DNA from: Chrysomallon squamiferum
Lineage: Eukaryota; Mollusca; Gastropoda; Neomphalida; Peltospiridae
Length of the DNA stretch: 64,000 nt
NCBI GenBank assembly: GCA_012295275.1
Contig: CM022670.1
Span: 29,775,938 to 29,839,937 of the forward strand
Reading direction: 5' to 3'
Shown: positions 52,947 to 61,959 of the stretch, piece by piece
How the letters are laid out: the number at the start of each line of letters is the position of its first letter
Numbering within the stretch: position 1 is the stretch's first letter
The notes under the pieces: model-generated
Database searches by the model: none
Seen by the model: the letters and a program-made list of their open reading frames with translations, nothing else
Told to the model about the DNA's origin: nothing
Made by a program: the position numbers and the translations under genes

Positions 52947-54931
52947 ATATATATATTTTTTTTAATACTCTTACTGAACCAAATTATTAAATAAACTTGC
53001 ATAATAATTATGTATTATATTTTGTTGTTAATAAAGAACAAAATTACATTACTGTTAATATTACTTTAACATACTGTATGCTGTTTGTACTGGTAATATA
53101 AAAAAAAGTCCGTCATTATCTTTTATAGTGCTAAACTTCACCAATTTCAAATTATATTGTCGCTGAATGTAATATATTATAAATTTGTAATTACTGAAAT
53201 ATTTGACATTAATGCTGTTCTGTTTGACCTTATTTTAAAATAAATAAGTGTTTTTTAGATTAGCATTTGCTATCATTTCTAAATATTAAAGAGTAAAGGT
53301 AGCATAATTTTTTCCATCATCAGAAAAAACACAATGCCTATGTATTCAAAAGCTTATATATATTCAAAATTAAAGAGTGTGTCTGTGTGTTTGGCTGTAT
53401 GAATATATTTATATGTACTCTAGAATTCTGAAAATCTGACCTGTTCTTGGGTTGTGTCAGTCAGATTTTTGGATTTTCTGGATTCTCCAAATTCAGATAG
53501 GAGAAAAAAAACAACAAAAAAACAAGGTAAATTTTTATAGTTTATTCATAAGCAAAAACATGTTGCTTCATTTCTCAACATGATAAAAAAAATTTCAAAC
53601 AATGTGTTACAAAAAATAAAATAAAATTAAAAAGTTGTAATATTTGAAATCATGATTAAAAATAAACATTGCCAAACACACAAATACAAAAATAAAAACA
53701 AATGAAAGTAGAAGATATTTTATACAAAATAACTGTTTATTTTTTGTTTATTAATGAAAATGTTCATATGATGTACATATTGCAGTACAACAGATAAATA
53801 TTTACTCACTCATTTCCACAAAACTGACTATTTGATTTCTCATTTTAATACGGTGACCATGTCATCATTTGTTTCACTGTGGCACTCATAAACAATGTGC
53901 AAAATAGTCCACTACATTTCAAAAGTTTTAGAGTTTTCCAAAAAAAAAAAAGTCCAGGAAGTTCTCAATTAGACTGTATTTTTTAAGTCTACTGTACATA
54001 TATATATATATATACAAAAGTTATATATTTTTATGCATAATAAAAATTATTTCATTGACACAGCTGTTGAAATTTGATATGCTTCTCTGCTTGTGCACTA
54101 TTTACTTAGATGTTTTATGTTAAACATTGCTTGTTGTTGATCTGAGAAAACTCCTTGAAAGTTTTCAGCTCATCAGGTAAATAACACTTGCAAATTGTGG
54201 GTTTCTGTAATTTCAGAAAACTAAGACGTTGTTTAAAATATTTAATTATTTATGTTAGTTTCATTTGTGAAATATTCCTTGAACAAAGGCCTTCAGCAAT
54301 ATCAACATCATTACTTTGAGAAAATTAAAAAGTAAACATTTAATTTGATGCACTGTTGATACAATATTGAAAGCTTAATTATATTTTCAAAAATTTACAT
54401 TTATAGTCCCTCTAAAAAAAGATATTTTATCTCTGTTGCCACCCCTTTTAGCATTGTTTCATATTATTAATGACTTCATATATGTGTCACATATACAAAT
54501 ACAAATGTTCATACAAACTCGTATATACAATGTATACCCAATGAAAAATACTTAGCCTACCACACACACACACAGAGTTACGGGAAGAATGGTTTCATTA
54601 AATGAAAATTTGAATGTATCAATTCCCAAACATAACAGTTTGAGTGATAATTCTATTGGACACATCTGGGCAATCCTACATACACTATATATAATCTTTT
54701 TTGTCTTTCTTTCCTCCAGCAACAATGAAAGTGAATCATCAGCCACATACATCTTCCCACTTGAGCACCTCTGAGACCTCTGTGTCAACAGTAGATAGTT
54801 TAGAGGGAAAGGATAAAGACAAGTCTGGAGAAGAAGAGCTAATTTTAGAAGAAGATGAAGATAAGAAGATAGAAATGGATGATTCTTCCTACACTCTGAC
54901 AACTGAAAACACTGAGGAATATACCAGCTAA
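44712..54931 (+). CDS. TTC29: TTC29, axonemal tetratricopeptide-repeat protein
   Basis: The mammalian counterpart acts in sperm flagella and cilia. Exons are 44712-44947, 46526-46749, 47328-47513, 47921-48133, 48416-48501, 48882-48973, 49696-49819, 50043-50277 and 54720-54931. All are GT-AG and phase-consistent, giving 535 residues against about 475 in human. Recognisable blocks are YKHNLCLDMLQEGFHMSFRE and LFALIQQ (about 83-110, matching human NICVDMLRDGYHKSFTELFAL), KYFLSTGDKWLSDHFFKTC, GDYFQASQHFEAYYELAS, KAESTYKMGLAFDKVGEDEK, GRACDAIAKAYSRAGK and GQYEEATEYFSKAYNVSRAM, which are successive TPR helices from about 155 to 465. Residues 467-535 form a Ser/Thr-rich then acidic tail (SGEEELILEEDEDKKIEMDD) with no visible human counterpart. 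The ATG at 44712 lies just after an acceptor (CTTTTTCAG, edge 44710), so the leader is upstream near 44020-44281; the open frame from 44637 is intronic. SUPT7L is divergent and SQSTM1 convergent. Confidence 0.95.
45618..46165 (-). mobile_element. Decayed Tc1-like transposase remnant
   Basis: On the minus strand an N-terminal fragment EWQIIGMRNERMPRRQIG (about 46160-46095) ends at a stop and is followed at once by the catalytic core, NFGHNERSVMVWGYIS. Most of the DNA-binding region and the first catalytic Asp have therefore been deleted. The frame at 46003-45704 holds the second Asp (FMHDYANPHRAS) and the Glu (SLDINPIEYLWDILG), with one residue fewer between them than the usual 34. A frameshift near 45720 precedes the C-terminal IPQNEIQILIQGLRKCLGAV block. 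It lies in the first coding intron of TTC29, antisense to it, and is inactive. No terminal repeats were recognised. Confidence 0.88.
48244..48273. repeat. (CATA)n microsatellite
   Basis: About seven CATA units in the TTC29 intron between exons 47921-48133 and 48416-48501, preceded by ATGC repeats. Confidence 0.9.
49063..49099. repeat. (TG)n microsatellite
   Basis: About 18 TG units flanked on both sides by CA/TA tracts that could fold back on it. It is in the TTC29 intron between exons 48882-48973 and 49696-49819. Confidence 0.92.
50430..50570. mobile_element. SINE-like repeat fragment
   Basis: The stretch with CCCCATTCCAGTCAGTGCTA, GGCTGTGGCATGTAC, AGAAGATCCTTTTCTGCC and CATGAAATGGCAGCAG resembles, block by block and in order, a short interspersed repeat I remember from mollusc genomes. 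Identification is from memory and the ends are not defined. Confidence 0.5.
52905..52957. repeat. (AT)n microsatellite
   Basis: About 25 AT units with one C interruption, within the last TTC29 intron. Self-complementary and able to extrude as a hairpin. Confidence 0.93.
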
Positions 54932-55790
54932 ACTACTCCAAATTTTGCTACAAGCATTATCAGATTCTGAAGAGAACTTTTTGGCAGAATTAGAAGCAGG
55001 CCAGAGAGACTGGTTGGTGTGAATCATTAAAGAATATTAATAATAGCCTACAAGAGAAGATATCAGCAGAAGCATGCTTGGACCTTATTTGGATATTAGC
55101 ATTATAGAGAAATGTTTTGTTTTTGATTCCATTTATTCTGCACACAGCAGAAATTGTAATCTTTTTATAGTGAAAGAAAAAAAATATGAATTGATTGAGG
55201 CAAAACCAAAATATTATTTTAATCATTAGTATAAAAACCTAAATATTTACTAATGGAAAAAAAAAAAGATACATTAAAAAGGGAATGAAATGTTTTATAA
55301 CATAATTAATTTTCTTGTTCAGTATTATCACTATGTGTTCCATATCCTTATATTTTACTTTTAACGTATATTTTTTTATTTTTTTTATTTCATGGTTTGA
55401 TTAGTGATCTATGATTGTAAATGTAACTGCTCGCTTAGACATTGTGACAGTGTATTGAAGTGTTTACATAGAACAGCTATAAGCTCATTGTTACTTATAA
55501 CTCAAGAAATATGTTAGTTATTTTAGACTGGTCTGACTAATGATCTGAAAATGTGCTGTGTAAGACAAGACTGTATGGAGGTTAAAAATATGGTTGTTTT
55601 GTGCTTTTTCTATAAAATCAGCATTTTTGAGTTAAAAAATTAATTCATGTTTGTTTCACTTTTGCTTTTTCCTTTTTTAAAATCTCTATATTTCAGATAG
55701 TATAGATTAATGCTTGTTTTCAATTTGTTTTTACATATTTTTGTATTTATATTTAGTAGAATTGTATTGTACATCTTGTTTCACTTGATC

Positions 55791-55796
55791 AATAAA
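55791..55796 (+). terminator. TTC29 poly(A) signal AATAAA
   Basis: AATAAA about 860 bases after the TTC29 stop codon, followed by a T-rich stretch. It predicts an RNA end near 55812. The 3' UTR in between is AT-rich and otherwise featureless. Confidence 0.65.
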
Positions 55797-55812
55797 ATTT
55801 TTCTCAAAACAA

Positions 55813-56508
55813 TGTTTTGAAATATTTCTTAAACAAGATGTCTTTTGTAATAACTGTTTTCCTTAAGCTTTGGTTTATCCATTGCAGCACTGTGTATCAT
55901 TAACGAGGGTTTTTTTGAAGGCTATATAATGTAGGCTTTGTTTTCTGTTTATATATTTTGTTTATTTTTCATTCATGTTGTGTATTTCATTATTTTTGAA
56001 TAATAATAATTTATTATTATATATACAATGTAAATTAATTACCAGTGTTTGAAACCAAAGTTTCATAATTTGTTTAACCAAAAGCTTCTGTGATAATAGT
56101 TCCATATAGATAGTCGATGTACATGTTTTGTTCACATTTTCATTTTCTTTTAAAATTAATTTTTTACTGGCTTTGTTTGAGAGAAATAAAGATTTAAAAT
56201 GTATTATTCTTAAATGTTTGAGGTTATTTGGGTGTGTATTTTCAGAAACTATTCAAAACGAATATGAAGAATATTCGGGAGGTAGAGAACACTGGTGTAT
56301 GTGCGTGTCTACTTAACAAATTTGTGGATTAACAAAAAACAAAAAATCATATGTCATTGTTTTAAATTTAGTTTGGTATACTGGGGACAAAATATAATTT
56401 AAAAATGTATACTTAATGTTTATTTGTATTTATAATAGGAAATGTATCAATATGTTTGCAGTCAGCAGCTATAACCATTTGGAACCACACAAGATAAATA
56501 TAAAATAA
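55813..56508. other. Gap between the convergent TTC29 and SQSTM1 3' ends
   Basis: About 0.7 kb of AT-rich DNA between the two predicted cleavage sites. A second plus-strand AATAAA near 56184 could extend TTC29 transcripts. No gene is seen. Confidence 0.5.
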
Positions 56509-56514
56509 TTTATT
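56509..56514 (-). terminator. SQSTM1 poly(A) signal AATAAA
   Basis: The first minus-strand AATAAA after the SQSTM1 stop codon at 56939, giving a 3' UTR of about 430 bases. Confidence 0.55.
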
Positions 56515-56938
56515 TAATTAATATTTAAAATATAAGATAAAGCATTTATAAACCTCATTTTTCTCTCGGTTTTGTTTCCTCTTTTTTTTTTTTAGAAACA
56601 AAATTTTAAAAATGTTAGTGCATGATATAAACTTTTCAGCTAAATTCACTTGGTTTTTCTCATTATATATAGCAGTTTACAATGCAAACAAATGGTGAAA
56701 AAATATCACACAATCTTTTTATAACAAAAATCTGCCATATATCATCATACAATAGTTCATCATCTTATCACCAATACAGACATGTCCATATCGGTTTAAT
56801 ATGCTTAGCATATAGTAAAAATATATACATCATCCATGACATCTGTGTTGGGATTTTTTATAATTATACGTGGCAAAATGGCTAATAACGGAATCACATA
56901 ATCAAGGTAACTATTAACAGAAATGGGTGAACTTTCTC

Positions 56939-57240
56939 TCATTTTTTATTTAGAGACTCAATGACAAGATCAATCTTTCCATTATTTTCCTCAAGCAGTT
57001 GTATTAATTTATTTTCTTCATTACTAAATCCCATTGATAACATCTGGATTAGCGCCTTGGCAATTTTGGGATCTGAAAAATGAAAAGCTGTAAATTAATA
57101 AATACCCTAGATCAAACAGAATTTTAGTTACACTTATGTCCATCATCCAGTCTGGTGATGTCACAGCAAAACAAAAAGATTTAAATCAAATTGTTAGGGC
57201 AACTTCAAGAGAAATCATAGAAAAATGAGCAATTAAATAT

Positions 57241-57282
<42 letters not shown>

Positions 57283-58479
57283 TGGAAATAATAAAACCCT
57301 TATTCTGATACAAAAGGTTGTCTAATGTACTGAGGAAAATTATTAAATACATTTGTACCAATTTGTTTTCAAATAGCTTTATACAAAAAGATATTTATAT
57401 CTGATAAAATATAAAATATACTGAAATTAAATGCTATAAAACAGTCTGATTCAAAAGGTTATTTTATGTGCTGATGCAACAAGGCACATTGTAACAAAGG
57501 ACAAACATAACTACTGTTAAAAAGATTACATACATACATACATACATACACACACACACAGATCAATGCATGTCCAAAGGACAAAGGATAACAAATGGCG
57601 CACCACCCAATTTTTTACCGACCTGTATTTTTATTTTAGGACAAAAAGTCATTTTATAAATATTTTTAAATTTGTTTTTAAATTATTATCAGCATCATCT
57701 TCATTATTACTGTTATTGTTATTTTGCTGTTGTTGTTGCTTTTGTGTTCTTTTTTTTTATTTATTTTTTTTTTTTTATTATTACATCTTGAAAATTCCAT
57801 CTACCAAAATGATGGTATTATATAAACTTCTGAAAGGCTGGAACCACAAATATAGTAAAATTAAATGTGTTTTGGAAAAGATAGTGACAGATTTGTATTG
57901 GGACTAAAAAACAAAAGTATAATCTTGGAAATAAACATCAACTATCTAGAATAATTAGCATGTTGTTGGTGTCATTGATGTTTTTATGACTATAGTTATG
58001 TTGTTGACATTTATCTTGATAATAATTACCACTACCAGCAATGTTTTATACATTCTTTTTTTTCTTTTTTATTTTTTTTATTTTAGCTATTATTGACTTA
58101 TTCACCTACTTATTTATTTAATTATTTTTATTTAGTGACAATGTAGTGAGGAATTGATAAACGTTCAACAAATTTGTTATAAGCTGAATTATTTTTTCAG
58201 TAATCAGGGTTATCTTGATCTTCACGATAATGAATGCACTAGTTATTGAATAGTAATAATAATAATAATAATAATTATGTATATGAATAAAACCACCAAT
58301 AAATATATATCCTTAATGTTCATTTCACTCTTTCTCTAGCATGTTCTCTCTCTGTCTTTCTTTTCTTTCTTTTTTTATCTCTAACTATATATATATATAT
58401 ATCTATCTTGACACACAAACACAAGTGCATGTTGTGTCTGTCTGTCTGTCAGTAACTGCATGAATATGGGTAAGGTAAA

Positions 58480-58528
<49 letters not shown>

Positions 58529-60114
58529 TTCAGACTTTAATCAAATCATAAATGTAATAAAACTAATATGCAATATTCAGTCATTAAGTAACTCTTGTAA
58601 ATCTCCCTTATTCCTTTTAAATGAATGAATGAATGAATGAATGTTTAACAACACCCCAGGGCAAAATGCAGATCAGCTATGGGGTTTCAGACAGAGATAT
58701 GAAAATAACTGATATATGTGACACGTACAAATTCAGTTTTATACCTGGGTGAATTGGCCCTGGAAAACCAACCTTTGCTCGCAATGCGATTGGCTCATTA
58801 ACATATGATGGATGTAGTTCATTAGGTTTATTTTGTTCTGGCTGTTTTTCCACAGAATCTTTAAACTACCAAATATAATTAATATAAAAATGAAAATTAG
58901 AAAATAAACAAAACAATTACAAGACAATTGTTTGTGATAATCTTGTCAGAGATTTCTGGATGATAGCAGGTAAAATAAGTTCCCATACCCATAGTTGGTA
59001 TATTTTATTATCTGTTATGTATACCTTCTGTTGACACTACTTGCATTATATATTACTGTTACAGGAGTTAGCTAGCTAAGTTACATGATGTTTGTAACTG
59101 ATATCACCAACAGTTGTATACATGTTACAAAAAATGTAATAGTGTTATCTATATCCAGCAATTTAAACAAAAAATTTGATATATATATAAATTATAAAGG
59201 TAATAATAAATTAATTAATTAATAAATAAATAAGTAAATATAAACAATGAAGTAAATATAAAACTTTAAAAATAATAACAGTAATAAAGATAAGGTTAAT
59301 AAATGATTTCATTTGTTTTGGTTGTATTTATTATTATTAATATTGTTTTTGTTGTATTAATGTATTTAGTTTATTTTATTTATTATTGGTGTTGTTTTTG
59401 TTTGTTTTGGGTTTTTTCGTTGTTGTTGTTTTGTTGTAGTGTTTTTTAAATTTGTAAAATTACCATGGAATGTTTGAATTCTTTTGCTCTCTGTTTATTT
59501 CTTTCATTCTCAACAGCCATCACATCATCATCATTATGGTCAATGTTGCATTCCATGTCGTTTTCTTCTCCATAAAAATCTTCATCCAGATCGTCTAGAT
59601 GAAATAAATTTACATAAATCACAAATAATTTGTTTGCTTTAACACTATATTAATTTTATTTGAAGATAGTACATATTCTCTCTCACACAAACACACAAGC
59701 ACATATAGTTGCCTCTTTATTTACCTAACCATAACAACATCAAGATATTATTAAATTATCCAAAAATTACAAATAAATAGCACTCACCAAATGGATTCAT
59801 TGCATTAGCCAGTGTCTTTGTAAATGTCTTGCTTAAATTTATGCCATACTGAACAAAGGAGTTAACAGCATCTTTTCCCATAAACTGATTCTGGGACTCA
59901 GCAGAAATACAGCCAGATGAACTAGCAGACGATGGAACTCTTTCCGATTGGTGTTCAGGTCTGACAGAACAGACGCAGTGTTTGTTCACATCACATTCTT
60001 TAGGTTCTTCCCACTATATCAAAATTAAACAAATAATTACAAATAACTGAGATGATATTAGTTAATAACATTTTTATGCAAGGAGCTTTGTCACAGTTTT
60101 TCCTGGGATTTCAT

Positions 60115-60149
<35 letters not shown>

Positions 60150-61795
60150 TTGATTTCTTTTCTCTTTTTTTCTTCTTCTGGTGATAAAATAGCTTCATAC
60201 AATTCATCCTTAAATTTTACCTTGTTGGATTTAACAATCTTCAACAGATCATGATCTCCATGTATGCCTTGGTTTTCACAACATCTGCAAAGATTGTAAT
60301 CAGAACAATGGCAATATTTGTATCTTGTGCCATATATTAGACCTTGGCAATTGCTGCAAGAAACACCACCATGTGACTTTCCAGTTGCAAGGGAGGTAAC
60401 TGGAAACAAATTATTTTATTTATATTAACACCATAGGATGAACCTCTTAGATATTCACTGAAAACAAAGTTTAGAAAATAAATACTTTCCATAATCATGG
60501 TTAATTTTGTTTTAAAAAAAATTTCTGGACACTCCCAACATATAAATAAATAAATAAATAAAAATAATAGTAACAACAGTAATGAATAAAAAAGAAATGA
60601 TGAAGAAGAAGAAGAAAAATAAATATCAGAATTTGTAGACATTTTAAGTCATGATTCTGTTTTATTATTAACTGCAATAAAACTGATAATTATAGTTATA
60701 TAAATGAAGTACATATACTTATAGTTATACAAATGAAATTATCCCAAAAAAATTGTTAAGTGCTCTACTTTCTTTGTATAGCAGGAATACAGACTGTTAA
60801 AGGCTGACTTGCAATTAACAGAGAAAACTAATCAGCTTATTTTTCCTTTTTTCTTTTTAAACCGATTAGTCTATACATTGACTACAGCAAGATGTAAACA
60901 AATCAGATCGTATATTACGTTTGATATATATCTTTAAAACACCACCAGTGACATGTCTGAGAGCCTCTTCAAGTTCTTCATCAGATGATAAACAAATATC
61001 ATCGCCGTCAGAATCTGAAAATGATGACATCCTTTCAAATATTATATTTATTGATATCTCTCTCACACACATAAACATGCACACGTACACTCACACACAC
61101 ACAAACACACAGTTACCTCACTCCCTTTTCCTAACTGGTTTGAATAGAGAATAAGAATTGATTTGCCCATTACAATAAATACACCATATATTGCTTTTCT
61201 TTTCTCCCATAACCCAAATTCCAAATTTACCAGTGTTTAACATGTTTTATATTATTTATTTATTTATTTATTTATTTAAGAAAGAAATACACCACAAGAT
61301 ATGATGGCTACATTCATTTACGGATACAGTAAGCCTTTGATTTTACAGATACTTTGATAGTTAGCATTTGATCCATAGTTGAAAAATTGTTAAGTTTACA
61401 CTTTTATAATATTAAATTTTTATCATTTTAAAATATGTTCGACAACTGAACGTTCCATTGAATCGACGATCTACTCTATGGACGTTTATGGAAAATGAAA
61501 CTGAAACCAAGGAATAATAATAATAATAATAATGATAATATCTGTCCTTTAGTCTATTAGTATAGCTTTAATTAACCATGTCATAAAATGTAACATTCGT
61601 TTGTATAATAGAAAAAAAAAAATTCTTACCTTTCCAATGGATTACAAAATTTCCGTGATACAAAGTGGGAAACACTTCGGATACCTTGCGCTTTAGTAAC
61701 AGAAAATCCGATACGTCTGGGGGAACGCAAAAGCGACGGATTTCTGTTATCGATGTATTACACTTCTTGTGATATACCTTTATAGATAGAGACAT
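56939..61795 (-). CDS. SQSTM1: SQSTM1/p62 selective-autophagy receptor
   Basis: p62 polymerises through PB1, binds ubiquitinated cargo through UBA and links it to autophagosomes. Exons in transcript order are 61795-61630, 61014-60919, 60399-60221, 60013-59788, 59594-59464, 58865-58745 and 57072-56939. All are GT-AG and phase-consistent, giving 350 residues (human 440). PB1 is residues 1-88, with the basic Lys6 and Arg20-Arg21 cluster and the acidic OPCA motif DSDGDDICLSSDEEL (56-70), so it should self-associate head to tail. The ZZ finger is 102-138 with ligands C102, C105, C119, C125, C128, H134 and H137, but the remaining Cys is at 117 where 116 is expected. Residues 198-223 (NSFVQYGINLSKTF, then LANAMNPFDD) match the human VNFLKNVGESVAAAL segment. 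The UBA is about 307-350 (LIQMLSMGFSNEENKLIQLL), close to human SQMLSMGFSDEGGWLTRLL. No canonical LIR (acidic residues then W/F/Y-x-x-L/I/V), TRAF6-binding or KEAP1-binding motif is visible in the linker. Confidence 0.95.
57241..57281. repeat. (AAT)n microsatellite
   Basis: About 13 AAT units in the last SQSTM1 intron (57073-58744). Confidence 0.93.
58481..58527. repeat. (GT)n microsatellite
   Basis: About 23 GT units in the last SQSTM1 intron. Confidence 0.95.
58621..58700. mobile_element. Remnant of a mollusc-type interspersed repeat
   Basis: (ATGA)n followed by ATGTTTAACAACACCCCAGG and CAGATCAGCTATGGGGTTTC. I recall a common mollusc repeat that begins with AATG units and reads on through TGTTTAACGACACCCC and TCGGCTATTGGGTGTC. 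This copy is short and diverged, and the identification is from memory. Confidence 0.45.
60115..60150. repeat. (CTGT)n(CT)n microsatellite
   Basis: It lies in the SQSTM1 intron after the ZZ exon. If the intron is retained it encodes Asp-Arg-Gln-Thr repeats in frame with the ZZ exon. Confidence 0.9.
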
Positions 61796-61900
61796 ACTGT
61801 TTTTGCTTCTGGCACGATAATATGAAATTCTACCGACATAAATAACACAGCCGAGAATTAATTTACCGTCTGGTTGTTTTACCGGAAATTACGACAGTAT
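61796..61900 (-). promoter_or_regulatory. Inferred SQSTM1 promoter and leader
   Basis: A CpG-containing, non-repetitive patch directly upstream of the start codon, with an ETS-type ACCGGAAAT at 61881-61889 (plus strand reading). No obvious antioxidant-response element (TGACnnnGC) was seen here, although mammalian SQSTM1 has one. The start-codon exon seems to contain its own leader. Confidence 0.45.
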
Positions 61901-61918
61901 TATACATAGCCTTACATA

Positions 61919-61955
61919 ATTTTATTTTATTTTATTTTATTTTATTTTATTTTAT
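61919..61955. repeat. (TTTTA)n microsatellite
   Basis: About seven TTTTA units just upstream of the inferred SQSTM1 promoter. Confidence 0.93.
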
Positions 61956-61959
61956 TATT

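Larger units (their letters stand above)
50278..54719 (+). other. Last TTC29 intron, 4.4 kb
   Basis: By far the longest intron of TTC29, separating the TPR region from the acidic tail. It holds a SINE-like fragment (about 50430-50570), an (AT)n tract (52905-52957) and long AT-rich stretches. No further exon with matching phase (1 to 1) was recognised, and no RNA gene. Confidence 0.6.

Noticed and set aside
57566-57907. 113-codon open frame with runs of Leu, Cys, Phe and Tyr
   Set aside because: The hydrophobic runs come from T-rich simple sequence inside the last SQSTM1 intron, on the opposite strand.
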